64,000 bases of DNA from Protopterus annectens. Taxonomy: Eukaryota; Chordata; Ceratodontiformes; Protopteridae. Location of the stretch: contig NC_056740.1 in the NCBI RefSeq assembly GCF_019279795.1, forward strand, positions 231,465,797-231,529,796, read 5' to 3'. Positions 21,875 to 34,444 of the stretch are shown piece by piece (within the stretch, counting starts at the first letter, position 1; each line of letters begins with the position of its first letter). A model generated the notes under the pieces. The model ran no database searches, was not told the DNA's origin, and saw only the letters and a list, made by a program, of their open reading frames with translations. The position numbers were made by a program, and so were the translations under genes.

Positions 21875-22089
21875 GGCAAGAAAAACTGAAGAAAATGGTG
21901 TCGGATGCCTCTTATATACCCCTGGGCGCACTGACGTCAGGGAAGAAGCGACAGCAATCGACGCCGGACCAAGATTTTGGAACTCTGGCTGACTGCGTGA
22001 CCGCCTGACAGCAGGATAACCCAAGTGTGATGACTGCAGCAGTGTGAACACTCGAACATCTACATTTATGGTAGGTACAAAACTGTACT
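21875..22089 (+). repeat. Right ITR of DIRS C, with terminal extension
   Basis: Inverse of 16565-16748 plus an extension holding TTATGGTAGGT (22066-22076). Inverted TATA (21911-21918) and TGACGTCA (21932-21939) are retained. Confidence 0.9.
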
Positions 22090-22924
22090 TTCTACTGGGG
22101 TGGAGGTCTGGCATTGTTTAGGGCTGGTTGGGCTCACTAAATGTATGTTTTTCTCTCTGGTGCAGAGGAGTTTGGCAATGGAAAATTCAATTTTGCTATT
22201 TTGGGACTTGGTTTGTCATCTTGACTGGAGCCTTGTGGGAAAAGCTTGTGACCAGCAGTTTTGGATTTTGGGTACATGGCCTGCAATACATTGCTGCAGG
22301 TGACTTTTAAAACTGTTTTTACTGTTTGCAGGAGCAACTTGTTTAGATCATTGTTGTCTTGTATTATGTGCAGTGAAGTCCATTTAGTTCATATTTGCTG
22401 CATCTAGCTGTTTTCTCATTCTTGGATTTTCAGCATTTGTTAGAGCATTGTGACCAAGTTAATTTGTACACTGGCAATCTGCTTTTACGTGCTGTATGTT
22501 GGAATTTTTACTGCCTCTTTGGTGGCTATATTATTTAAACAACAGCCACCCATTTTTTGATGGTAAATTGAAAATGGTTCACTGGTAAATTGAATTATTT
22601 TATTTTCATTTGCTTGGTTTATTTACCCTGTGAATTTTTTTTTCAGTTTGTAGTTTTGTAAAGTGCTTAGTTGATAAGCATTACAATGGAACTTGAACTG
22701 TTGAGCTTGAAAAATGTACACCTCTTCAACTCTTTTTTACACCAAGACAGTACTTACAAAAATAAGTAAATAATGGAATAAAAACGGGAAACTGCCATCC
22801 TTTAAAACAGAAATGCCCTTCAGTTTTAACATGTCATCCTCGTGTGTCCCCTCCAGGAAGTTTCTCATAATTACTGTTCACTCATTCAGAAACAACTCAA
22901 ATGCACGTAATATAGTTTACTACT
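22090..22924. other. No gene recognised
   Basis: T-rich sequence with short spurious frames only. No repeat family recognised. Confidence 0.5.
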
Positions 22925-23201
22925 GTTTGTCTTTCGGCTTTTTCCCGGTAAGGGGTCGCCACAGCAGAACTCCAGTCCGCTAATGATTGGCAGTAGATTT
23001 TTACGAAATGCCGAGGTGCCAGCTCGACGCCCAACCTTCAACGAAGGCACGCCCATTTATGCACGCTTGTCTTTTCGAACACTACCGAACCGTGGTGAGG
23101 ACATGCAGACTCCACACAGAAGGCACTCCCAAGCCAAGCCGAGAATCGAACGGGAGAACCTCTTGCTGTGAGGTAACAACGCTACCACTGTACCACCGCG
23201 G
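22925..23201 (-). mobile_element. tRNA-derived SINE, copy 2
   Basis: Same family as 3948-4228: CCGCGGTGGTACAGTGGTAG-type head on the minus strand, B box GTTCGATTC (plus 23143-23151), and a GGGGTCGCCACAG-region 3' end. It is diverged from copy 1 by scattered substitutions. I could not find a target duplication. Confidence 0.85.
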
Positions 23202-23289
23202 CATACCACGTGTTTCAAAAATGTTGTCGGTCTACCCATGAGGCAAAAAAAGTACATTTAGCATCCAACAGTAATTAAAATTATATAAA

Positions 23290-24190
23290 CAACAAAGACT
23301 ATCAGTGAGTCCCAGCTCTACCTTCCAATAAAATTTATTTCGTTGAACAGTTCCTTCTCTAGCGCCTCGGCCAACAGCCTTTACAGAGTAAAACAGTAAA
23401 ACTCATAAAACACTTGCAATATATACAAAAAACCAAGTAATCAATCAATTACATAATTAAACTATCAAATCACATAGCTTAAATATATTTAAAGTCATAG
23501 TCTTAAACAAGACATTGCCAGTTACATTCTCTGTTCATTCCATGTGGATGCAAAGTCCCAAATTTCATAATCAAAATGCATTCCTTTTGTCTTAACATAT
23601 TTTTGCCTATCAACATCATTATAATATAATGGAACATGTTCCAGAACAGACACTTTTATATTCTCAATATTTCCATGGTGCACTGAGTTAAAATGTTCAG
23701 CAATAGGACTAGTAATTTTATTATTTTTAACATCTCTAATATGTTCTTTTATCCTATCTGCTAGCATTCTTTTTGTTTCTCCAATATAATATTTGTTACA
23801 ATCACAGAATATGACATACACAACACCTTTGCTCATACATGTATATCTGCCTTTTGTGACAAAAATTTTGCCATTTATTTTATTCACTTCATTTACAACA
23901 TGTTTACATATAGCACATTTTCCACAAGGGAATGTTCCCAAATTCTTCACAACATTTAATTCATTAGTACAAGGCTTTTTATAAATGCTGTGTATCAGAA
24001 AGTCCTGTATATTTTTCCCCTTTCTATATGATGTCATTAATTTTATATTTTTCAGTGATGTTATATCTTTTTTAATAAAATTCCAATATTCCATAATGAT
24101 TTTATTACCAATCATAGAGAAGTTAGTGTACTTTGTAACAAAAAACATTCTCTCCTGTTCAGTCCCATATTTATTGCTCCTTTGATAGTT
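23290..24190 (-). mobile_element. Penelope-like element fragment, 5'-truncated
   Basis: Contains the C-terminal coding part (23522-24148) and a 3' region to about 23290. The 3' region carries, on the minus strand, CTAGAGAAG, a small hairpin (GAACTGTTC) and CGAAAT, a weak form of the hammerhead-like arrangement seen in the other PLE termini here. The RT part is not present upstream. Confidence 0.7.
23522..24148 (-). CDS. PLE C-terminal fragment with GIY-YIG endonuclease, uninterrupted
   Basis: 209 codons without a stop. The protein has a cysteine pair motif CGKCAIC (about residues 75-81) followed by a GIY-YIG nuclease: GVVYVIFCDCNKYYIGETKR (about 108-127), with ADRIKEHIRDV next. These features define the EN(+) Penelope-like elements, whose nuclease nicks the target. 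Only the C-terminal third of the ORF remains. The ATG at the start is probably an internal methionine, so expression is unlikely. Intactness may simply reflect recent truncated insertion. Confidence 0.75.
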   Translation of the reverse strand: MFFVTKYTNFSMIGNKIIMEYWNFIKKDITSLKNIKLMTSYRKGKNIQDFLIHSIYKKPCTNELNVVKNLGTFPCGKCAICKHVVNEVNKINGKIFVTKGRYTCMSKGVVYVIFCDCNKYYIGETKRMLADRIKEHIRDVKNNKITSPIAEHFNSVHHGNIENIKVSVLEHVPLYYNDVDRQKYVKTKGMHFDYEIWDFASTWNEQRM

Positions 24191-25710
24191 ATTTTGTCTA
24201 ATAGTGCCCTTACTCTGTTATTAAAATTAATTTAGCTTTGTAGGAGACCAGTCACATTTCTTCTTAATAATTATTATGTGGCTTTATTTCCTGATTCTGA
24301 AATAAAGGCAGAGCAGTGAAAATATGACTGCTATAATTTAAATGCTTACATCTTTCTATAGAACCAGCCATTCATGCCTGTGCTTTGTCACTGTTTCTCT
24401 GTATAAGGGTAATAGCATTTACTGCAAGTACATAAATCTTTTTGAGTGAGTATTGCTGAGGCCACATTATAACCCCTTCAGAAGCTATACATCATTTTTC
24501 TGAGGTAACCTGCCAAAAAAACTTTCACCTCAGTTTAATAAGATAAAGCCTAAAATATTAATTTAGCTATGCAGTGTAATTACAGCCCTTTGAATACATT
24601 TCCATTTATTGTCTAATAAGAGAGTAATTTTTTCCTTATTAGAGGCACACTAATCCCTCAGCCATTAAAGGATTGCACCTGCACCCATGTCTTACATTCT
24701 GTTAACAAATAACAACTCTGATCTGTGACAATTTCTGCTGTGACATAGAAAATTATTCCATAGATCTGCTGTTAAAAGTTTATTCTAGCCTGGCACCATG
24801 GCACAGAGGGCAGAAGCCCTGACTGTAATCAAAGCAACTGTAGTTAATTTGGTGCCCAGGCACGGGAAGAGGCAGATGGTGGTAGTGGGGGGTGAAAGGA
24901 TGGGTTTCGCTTGTATCTCCTGGGTGGACGGATAGGTTTTCATACACTGGGAAGCACACAGGACAGTGTGATCTCTCTGACAACTGGAGAGTCCATCACT
25001 TTTGCTCCAGGGGAAGGGCAGGGATGCTTGGAGGCCTCACACATTGTGAAAGTAAGGTGATCCGTACAAAGACAGCCAATTGCATGCCCTTCACTAGCAC
25101 CTTGCCAGGTGAATGCAGTTCGAGATAGAGAAGAAAATAAGGATAAAGCCTCAATCCACCTTGAGGGCTGTCTGATGGCCTCACCCAACTGACTCACTCA
25201 AGTGATAAGAATGAAAAGGCTGACTGATGGGGAGAAGACAGAGGATTAACAGGCAGTGGAGGCAAAGAGTTATAAAAACAATCTTTATTCTAAACCATTG
25301 TTAGTCATCTCCTAACATCCAATAAAATACTATTATATTGTACTATATTAGTCCCTCTAATTATTCTTGCTGAAAAAATTTACTAATGCTACCTTTGCCC
25401 AGATTAAATAGAACTCTTCCTTTTTATTCATTTCTGGCCGTAATTTTTTTTCCCATTGTGGGGTCCATATATAGTCTCGTAGAGCATCAGGAAATGCTTC
25501 CATGTGATCATACATTTATTTTATTTTTAGAAACATTTATATCTATGAAATAAAGAAACATTAAATAATGTCAAATTATAGTATTTAAGGCACTATATAT
25601 AAATACACTTTTGTTATCAGTTGAGGCACATTATGAAAATATACTGTTACATCAAGAAATCAAATGAAATAAAAGTAGATACCTTATCTTCTCTATGTTG
25701 AAACCCTTTG
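24190..25710. other. No gene recognised; GC-richer unassigned block at 24780-25260
   Basis: 24780-25260 is visibly more G-rich than its AT-rich surroundings (TGGCACCATGGCACAGAGGG near its start) and may be an old repeat. No tRNA-like boxes or coding domain convinced me. The remainder is AT-rich. Confidence 0.4.
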
Positions 25711-25949
25711 AATAAAACAAAAAATGCCATGTAAGCAAAGGAAGTTCGCCACAATATAAGTAAGTAGGCTTTATTATGTACTCATAAGTGCTTTCGTCCA
25801 CTTGTTCTTACATGAACTTCATCAGATCTAATGAAGCAGAAATTGTCACAAGTGAACGAAAGCCCTTATGAGTATGTAATAAAGCCTATTTACTTATATT
25901 TATGCCATGGCAAACTTCCTTTGCTTATGTGGCATTTTTTTCTTTTATT
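25711..25949. repeat. 239-bp palindrome with PLE-like, hammerhead-like arms
   Basis: Left arm from 25711 (AATAAAACAAAAAATGCCAT) and right arm ending 25949 are imperfect inverted copies around a centre at 25830 (CTTCAT-CAGATCTA-ATGAAG). Both contain AAGCAAAGGAAGTT, TAAGTA, TAGGCTTTATTA and an ACTCATAAG-CTTTCGT segment. On the minus strand the left arm reads CTGATGA (25825-25819), a stem-forming stretch, then CGAAA (25796-25792), as in the PLE termini at 38018-38048 and 46805-46835. Confidence 0.8.
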
Positions 25950-26887
25950 CATTAGTTTGTGTTGGCCCAGTTCATTTCTTATAACCCTTTGAAGCATAAC
26001 TTGCCTAACAGAGGCTGAAGCTAAAGTAAACTAAAATTTTATAATTTTACAATGAAGGTCATGGTAAATGTCCTCATTATCAAATCTTGTCTAGGCCAAA
26101 TCAGTCAAGACATCCTCTGTCCTTAATGTACCCAGGAGTACATTGCAAACATTTCTTGTAGGTATTTCTGTAGCTGTTAGTAAAGTCCTTCATATTGGAG
26201 ACCATTTGTGCTGCAGAGTGAGAGTATTCATTCTAATCATGCTGACCAGTATGCTCTCTTAAGCCACAGCATTCCAGACAAACAGCACATAAACTCTCTG
26301 CCTTTTCAATCTCAATCAGGCTGCTTGTCCCAACATTCTTCCTTTTCCGCTGCACTGTCATTTAACAGATTTAGAGGGACTCTGTCTCCTTTTTTTCCAC
26401 TTCATGTTGAGGTAATTTTGGGTGGTCTTTTAATTTATTCATTGCAGAATGTGCATTAATAAAATGTTCCTCCCCAGTTAGGAAAAAAAAGTCTAACACT
26501 AAAAAATGTCAGTATGTATTTGATTTTTACCTAATTTCTACTCCTTGGTCACCTCTGAAACTTGCCTTTTTTGCAAAAGTATTGCCTCAGAAGAATTATG
26601 ATCTGCAAAGACTGACCCACAACTATACATCTCTTTTCCTGTTGCTGTAACTGCCACAGTGCTAGCTCCTTCTTACACAAGAAAAAAACAAACTAAATGG
26701 TTGATTTACCATACTTTAATTCTGTCACAAATAGTGGCAAATTATATAGTTTCTCTTTACCTGAAGATTTATTTGTTACTCCATTCTGAAGGCAATATCT
26801 TAGTTTCAACAAACTAGTCTGAAATTTCTTTTTTCTTCATTATGCTCTGATGAAAGTCCGAAAGATACAACAACATGCTCTGATGAA

Positions 26888-26935
<48 letters not shown>

Positions 26936-29900
26936 TGTGTACTTGCAAGCGCACATATATGTATCGACTATGTATCTTGGACATCCCCAGTCTGTTTTTG
27001 TGGAAACCGTGTTCTGTTACTTGCACTGCAGCAGAAAGGCATTCACTTATTTATCTTGTTTTAGTATAATTTGTAGGTGCCTTAGGTGATTCTAGACTGG
27101 GCCTCATTTGTTTTTCTCTAGCTTGCTTTTACTTCTTCTTCAGTGACTTTTTTCATTTTTAACTACCACGTGTACTCATAAGTTTAGAAATTAATTCCAA
27201 CAAATTGGCTTTAAAAAGGATGTTGAATTATGCACGAGAAATGGTGCAACGTATTATTACACCTTGGCAGTTACTCATACAGTATTACATGAAAAACACT
27301 CACTTCTTTAATGACTATCATGGCGCTTAACTTTATGCAGTTTAACAGATGGTATTAGAGGCAACACTAAATACAGTATAGGTGGTGATCTCTACTTCAG
27401 TCTGTTAAAGTGAATACAGTTAAGTGTCAGTAAGTCATTGAAGTCATTAAATATAAAATGCAGCTTTTCACGTCATACTTTATTTCAATGACTGTAATAC
27501 TTCACCACCTCTCACAAACTTTAACCCCTAGACTTGTAAATGTATCAGTCAATTTTAATAGGTATTTGGTCTCCGATTTGATCCTGATTTGTCCATGCTG
27601 TCAACATCTACATGAGTATGTTTGGTACTTCCAATGCCATCATATTGCAACCGACAGTTTCCTGCAATGAAGTCATAAAAAACACATTGAAAATCTTCTA
27701 TTTTATATAAATTTTCTTAAATCTTAATGGCCCAATGAGAGAAGGTGTCCAACCACCTGAATCAACAAGATCAGCCCCAACTGCATGTTAAATATATTTA
27801 TTTTATACATTAACTTTGGAACGTTTTGGAGGCATCTCTTTTAAGGATAAAATAGCATTTTAGCTATGTTGTAAAAGCAAAGTGTATTGATGTATTCACT
27901 GTTGTGAAGAAAATAAAAATGTATAAGTGTTCTGAACTGAATCTAAAGACGTTTGCTTTAGTGATGGTGTGAAATTATAATAAAGAAACAATGTGCTTTC
28001 ACTGTGTTTGTGAAATGTAGCAAATGCCAATTTTGTGCATATTCTTTACTAAAGGACTGTGACCCTTCTGATAGGGTATACTTTCACTGACTGTGAAGAG
28101 GTCATATAATTATTATGACTACAACAATCTACTTCAGCTGGTTGCCTCAAGACACATGTGCGACTTCCATAATGAGACACACCAGTGATTGCTCAACAGT
28201 GATCATATGATTCCCCTTTGCTTCCTAGCCTGCTATTCAAAAAAATAAATTAATGCATAAATAAATAAAGTAAAAAATAGACTTCTGATCATGTAATTGC
28301 CAGTTGCTTTTGCTCATAGATTCCTCCAAAGTCTCATGTCTAATTGTGTTAAGAGACAAATAACAAAGGTAATCGAATTGCCACTATTGGATGCATACGC
28401 TGCCCCTGTCATTCAGCAGTAATCATGCTAATACTGTTTGCTTACGTTCACACATAGTCTGCCCCTACATATACAGCTTATCCCCTTCTATGCGCACATC
28501 TGATATTGATGATGAAAGCTGAATGAAATAATGGTGACAGTAATGTATTTTAACCTGCTACTATTAAACACATACATCATCATCCAAAAATATATTTGTG
28601 ATCATTTAGCAGTGGTCATACAACTGTTATTTGCTTTCACCCCTCCCCCATGCACACCCACAAAACAGACATTTACCATTCTCAGAGGTGTGATTGTAAA
28701 GAAGGTGAAAGAAGCTGTGGCCACAGTAATGTGTTTCAGTTAGCTAATGTAATTCTTAGCCCCCAAGGTCACTGTAATAAATTACATCAAAAATATGTGT
28801 GAACAGTATGTATCATTACCACTGTCCACAGATATTTCTAATGTCCTGCCAGTATTTGTAGTAATGTATCTGCATCAGAAAATGATTCCCGAAGAGTGCA
28901 GCCACTAGACATTGCTGAATAAACTCTGAGATTAATTGTTCAGAGCATATCTATAGTCCTGAAGTTGCTACCAGAAGTTTCACATTACCACACCATCTTA
29001 GTTAAACATGTTAAATCGACATTTACACAACAAGAGAGAAAAGAAAATATATGGATAGTGAATCACTGCCAAAGAACAAATGGAAATCTCACTGGCAGTG
29101 ATTTTCTATTGTTAAATTCACTTGCCAAGTTTCAAATTGTACAGTTAAAATTGGCACTTCACATATTAACAAGATATAGACTGGCAGGACATAGATTGGC
29201 AAATTATGGTATGTTACTGTGTGAAAGGTAGAAACTATGCTAAAGAATAGGATGACGTCTCACTTCCTGGTTCAAGTGTGTTCATTTCAACAAGAAGCTG
29301 CAGGTTATTTTGATAGTGCAGTGTATTAATAAAGTAATTGCCCTGAATGTGTAATAAGGATAGGAAAATGCTAGTTTTTATTTTAAAATCAGATTAATAC
29401 TGCATTTAAAATAAAAAAAAAAATTTGTCACCTACTGTTCTGTACATTGCACGTGGTGCTGAGGTGACTTGTTACTTGTAGTCCTGTAGGTAAGCGTTAA
29501 ACAGTAGTATTATTTCTGCCTCCTTGCATTCTTCAGGCAGTTACAAATCTTAACGACTCACTAAGTACATTGGGTATTCTATTTTGAAATTTGTCTCTGA
29601 GGAGTCTGTGGATTAGTGCATTTGGCTTCTTAAGCCCTCCTTAGCCGTTATTTCTTTTAACACATTCTCATCCGCTTCAGTCTCTCATATAGTCTATTTA
29701 TTCAGTGCTCAAATTTAACTTCCATAATAAATGACAATTAAACCAATCCACCACATTTCCCACTGGATACAGTTTTATTTTTTTATTTATTTTTTTTTTT
29801 ATAGTTTAATTTCATTTATTTTTCTTTCATTCCTTAGACTAAACCATCCACAAATGACTACTGAGTACATTGACCTACTCTTTAACTTTGTTGCTGCCTG

Positions 29901-30991
29901 AGCTGACTGTGCAGGTTCCTTACATTTTTGTGCATTGCTTCTTTTTTCTTTTACAGATTTAATGTGCCTTTTTACATCACCTTCTGAAAGCTGTTTGCAT
30001 TTTACTTTGGTCATCTTCCTTTTCACTTGAGATACTGTAACAAGTACTCCTTTTCTCTGTGATCATCCACAGATATATATCATTGGTTCTGTATTTAACA
30101 TCCATATTTACTCAAGGATACGTTTTTCTGTTTCTTTCCCTTGAAAAACAGAAAGAAACAGTTATAGTGTTTAATAATACTACATAACTTTTCCACCCTT
30201 ACAGCCTCTTGCCATTTATACAATTTATTCTTCAGCTTGTCCATTAAGTGATCAGTTAACTCTATGTATCAACAGAGTTATGGTCCTAACCTTCTGTTTT
30301 TATATGGGATATTAAAAAATAAAAATCATGATCACTCTTTCTGACTGATCTCATCATCTGCTATTTCAAATTTTATGCCTGTTGCTAAACACCATATCTG
30401 AAATCCAACTTCCTTTACTTTTGTACAGTATCGTTTTAGTTCATCTTTAGTAGATAATTTCCTCATGTAGTGACCCTTTTCCCACCTTAATATTTAAGTC
30501 CGTCATTGAGACGGGAGTTATTTTGCAGTCCTGCATCTGGAGCTATGCAGGCCATCACAGAGCCCCTGTGAATATCTTTGTAGTGCATGGAGCGTGGTGA
30601 TCATGCTGAAATGTCATGAAAGAGACAAACCAGTTAACTGCTTCTATAGCATAAGACCTGTTCTTAACAATTTATAAGCATCCTTGCTTCACTTATTAAA
30701 GGTATTGCTGTAGGCAGTTAAATCTGCCAGTACTGGCCTGCAAATAACAGCGGCAGAATTAAAAACAAATTTGTTTCTGCCTGCTGTCTGTGCCAGTAAT
30801 CTGTTCCTTATTTTCTGGAACATAAGGGAATGTGTTACATTGTCTTTCTGACATTGCTTGCTAAGTGCTTTATGGATTTGAAAGCCGGAAAAATGCTCAG
30901 CACATTTTCTTTTCTGTAACTAATAGTATATGGGACAGAAAAAGCTCCATGCACTACAAAGAATTATGATTGGGTCTCTGTTGACAATCCT
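25950..30991. other. Long AT-rich stretch without a recognisable gene
   Basis: Only short frames. One lysine-rich minus-strand frame (29799-30026) has no family signature. A (GT)n run lies at 26891-26940. Given the SELENOS exon at 34445 on the plus strand, this may be intron of that gene, but I found none of its upstream exons. Confidence 0.5.
26891..26940. repeat. (GT)n microsatellite
   Basis: About 50 bases of GT interrupted by one AT. Confidence 0.95.
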
Positions 30992-31070
30992 TTATTATAT
31001 GTTCTCAACATGGATGCCAAGATTGACTCAAGGTGAATATCTTGGCATCCATGTGTTGAGCACATAATAA
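30992..31070. repeat. Hairpin with 32-base arms
   Basis: 30992-31023 and 31039-31070 are near-perfect inverted repeats around a 15-base loop. The inner 14 bases (ATGGATGCCAAGAT) pair perfectly. Confidence 0.85.
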
Positions 31071-32546
31071 GCCAGTTATGATTAGAGATCTGATCATAAT
31101 CCTATTATATCGAGTAATAATTTTCAACATTTGTATTTTGCTTTTGTCCCCACCCATATTTGTGTCTCTGATTCGCATCTTTAGAAATATCCCCATCTCA
31201 TATCTACTCCTTCACTAACTTTGTGCATTCTGTACATACACTCAGAAATATGACTATATCTCAGTAATTGTTACTGTATCCCATAATTTCACTACTACTT
31301 TCAACTTGCAGGACTTTCCCCTTAAGTTGTTTTAACCACTCTTTTTGTCCTGCATCTGAATATCTCTTTTTCTTTTGTATCCAATGAAATGGTTCACCTG
31401 TTCCCATTATCATGCTACAGATGTTTAAAGCTGAATTACATCAGTTTTTTAACCTAAACTGCCATTGCTTGCACACCTCTTTCTTATCTCCTTGTACTCC
31501 CTGTTGAATTTGGATGACCGAGTAAGATGGAATACAAGAACAGACCATTCCTTCCCCATATCCTGTTCAGCTGTGATTAATTGCATTCTGCTTTAATCAT
31601 CAGGAGATTAACCACAGTAAAAAAACAAGCAAGTTACCAGTACTTCACATACCCATATCAGTGAAACTCAAAATGTAAGAATTTCTGAATACATTTTTAT
31701 TTTTTTGTTAGAGAGGTAAGTCCCCCCTGCACACACATACCACCTCCAAATTCCTATTTTTAACAAGACTATGGTCACACACAATCTGAGAAGGAGAGAA
31801 GGTGGAAAACAAAAGTGAAACTCAGCCTGTACATCTTCAGAATCAAGAGAAGTGCATTGTCTGCAACACAGCTAGTTATGACTGTAGGAACATGGCAGTA
31901 ATTCTGCAGCAACATTTTTTTATTTTTCCATTTCCTGATGAGCCACAATAGCTTCACTTTCTGAACTTTACCTTTTTTGTCTGCCCTTCATCTCCAGGCC
32001 TTTGCAGAAAGCTGCATTTTATAGCTTACTGGACAGCTTTGGGCTATCTTGGTCCTTCGGATGTATTACTGGTTGTCTGCATTTCCATTCAAATAAATGT
32101 GATGAATACTGCTCAGTCAAATATTTTGAGCATATTGTTGTTAATGTACAGTTTTTTCGAAGTACAGATGTTTGCTACTATTTTGTAGTTTTCTTGTAAA
32201 TATAATTTAAGTACACCAAATGTTTATCATGTCATTCTGATATTCAACATCATAAGTCATTTGAAGCTATCTGATGAAAATGCCTGCATGAATTTCAGGA
32301 AACTCTTACCCATTCTGTAGTCATAGAAGTGAGGAACGCTGAAAACATAAAAGTTGTCGTTATGAAAATAAAGTAACTGCTGCACCTGAACTGCATTCTT
32401 CAATTGCTGAGGTCCTGTCCTGTTTTCCAGTTATCTTAATATAGTCTCATGCAGAGTATCTGTGGTAAAAAAAAAAATAAATAAATAAATAATTACAGTT
32501 ACTTGCTTAAGTCTGAGAAACAAGATAACAGTGCTCCTGGCTTTGG

Positions 32547-32587
<41 letters not shown>

Positions 32588-32608
32588 TGTGTGTATGTAT
32601 GTATTTTA

Positions 32609-32650
<42 letters not shown>

Positions 32651-34425
32651 AAGGTGACTAACCATAATGACAGAAACATTTAGTCAGTTCTGGCTGTAAT
32701 AGCTGTCATGGAAAATCCTAACTCTGTGAAGTTTTATTTTTCTCTCTGCTCAGGGAGATGGATCGAATCTGTCACAGTATTTTGCATCTTCCTGACATTA
32801 AAAATTAAAGTAGAGCTGCTGATAACTACAGTGGGTTACAAAATTTACATTAAATCGAGCCATGTTGCCTGACCCATGCTGCATAAAATGAGAACTGGAA
32901 CAAAGAATTTGACTGGATAAGTGCACAGTCCTGCCCAAATGCATGATGCCTGTGGCATATTATAGTATAGTAATAAAATAGACATTAAGAGCACAAATGG
33001 CAAATATTGCAAGGACCTTTCACAACTATACTCTCCTGTTTTGTTATGATGACTCAAAGTGTGTATCCATTGTTATTTTGACTTTGAAAAGTTGTTTTGT
33101 ACTTGGAAGTGGAAAAACGTCTAACTGACTGGTATGGCCATAAGCTACGTGTGAGCTTCATTTTGTAGTGCTGTGGTTCATTCTTTCAGTCCCCACTTGC
33201 ATATTCTGCAAACAGCTCAGTTAACTACTGTAGTGCTCCCAGGTCATCCATAAAACAAAACAACAGCAAAAAAAAAGGCTCTTGTACATTGTGGTGCTGA
33301 CCTGGCTAAGAAGTAAAACCTCCTTTTGAAAGTCCATTTATTGGTCTTCTGTGCATTCCATGAGTCTGTAAATGGAACGATGCTAGCCCAACTTGGTAAA
33401 TTTGTAGTTTTACATATGAATATTAAGAAAAGTCAGATTCAAGCTCCCATTGTCAGCTTAACAACCTTGGGCTCATTCTTTTTATTTCCCTGTTCTGGAG
33501 CAGTTGACTGTACTAGTCTGAATCAGTTGTATGTGTTTTTTTTTCAAGGCTCCTGTTTTGTTTGCTGAGACATCTACTTAAAAAGTTCTGGTGGTCTATG
33601 AGTATTGCTGAGAATAGTCTTTCCTTATTTTTCATATGGGAAGCTGTAGTCCATGTGATTTTTCTAGTTTTTCCTGCTGCAGAATGGAAGGGGAGAGAAT
33701 CTCTTCTAAACGGTCTCTATCTCATGGCTAGTGTGCTATATTTCTTTTATCATCTATGAAGGATATTTCCAAGGAAACAGCAGCATATGAACCACATGCC
33801 GTAATGGTATTGTGGCACTGAATCTCAGCTACATTGTTTCTGGATACACACCCTCATTGAACAATAAACTGTATACTGCATTATAGGAGATTGTGTTTGC
33901 TAATTTGCTGAGTCAGTTGTCCTCAAGATACAGTGACATAAATACCCTGTGTAAACTCTCTAACCCAAGCCGTAATCTGAATTGTGTTACAGGAAGGTGT
34001 TGCAGTGGACCACATCTTATTGTAATTATGAAATGTGTGTACTGGTTTGAGACAAAAAAGTCTAAAGTCTGTTTCTGCTACACTGTGATGACAGTTTCTG
34101 TACGAGTCTTCACTTTAAAATGAGAATTCGGTCACCCTCCTGTCAGATGTGCTTAGTTATAATTATTTTTTCTTTATACCCTAAGGTTTTGCAACCTTTG
34201 GAGAGGTCTTTAATAGCTAAGGGGGTGTGGGGATAGATGAAATGGAGTTAGTGAGTCAAGTTTTGTTGTAAAGCAAAGTGTTTACCTAAACCACGATCTT
34301 TACTGAGATTTCACTGTTGTTGCCCAACATTCCTGCACAAAATTAGTACATTTTTATCTGCTTTTGAAAGAAAAATGCTGTTTATTGTAAGCAAATGAAG
34401 GACAAGAGAAAGACCCCTACACTCG
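31071..34425. other. No gene recognised; probable SELENOS intron
   Basis: AT-rich, with microsatellites at 32551-32647. It lies directly upstream of the SELENOS last exon on the same strand, so intronic status is the simplest reading. I did not find the preceding exon. Confidence 0.5.
32551..32647. repeat. (GT)n followed by (TA)n microsatellite
   Basis: GT repeats 32551-32596 (one interruption), then TA repeats 32614-32647. Confidence 0.95.
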
Positions 34426-34444
34426 TGTTTTTTTTTTGTTTCAG
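34426..34444 (+). promoter_or_regulatory. SELENOS: 3' splice acceptor of SELENOS last exon
   Basis: TGTTTTTTTTTTGTTTCAG, a long pyrimidine tract ending in CAG at 34442-34444, immediately before the coding match. Confidence 0.85.

Larger units (their letters stand above)
16565..22089 (+). mobile_element. DIRS-type retrotransposon C, structurally complete, catalytically dead
   Basis: 5.5 kb, same family as B: left ITR 16565-16748, gag, pol, recombinase, ICR 21637-21733, right ITR 21875-22089. The ICR junction (AACAT|AGTACAG) sets the ends as ATGTTCATC... and ...ACTGTACT. Gag has stops and frameshifts. The RT active site reads YLDY, and the recombinase lacks its second Arg and its Tyr. Flanks are GTGGTCTTG on the left and TTCTACTGGG on the right, with no target duplication. 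Confidence 0.9.

Noticed and set aside
24780..25260. Possible SINE or exon in the GC-richer block
   Set aside because: No convincing A/B boxes, tail, target duplication or protein motif.
26860..26900. CTGATGAAAGTCCGAAAG as another hammerhead-like motif
   Set aside because: The stem between CTGATGA and GAAA would be only two or three bases, and no PLE sequence surrounds it.
29799..30026. Lysine-rich minus-strand ORF of 75 codons
   Set aside because: No recognisable family, no start context, and AT-rich composition makes such frames common.
32730..32830. Possible exon after TTTTTCTCTCTGCTCAG
   Set aside because: A good acceptor look-alike, but the following codons match nothing I recognise, including SELENOS exons.
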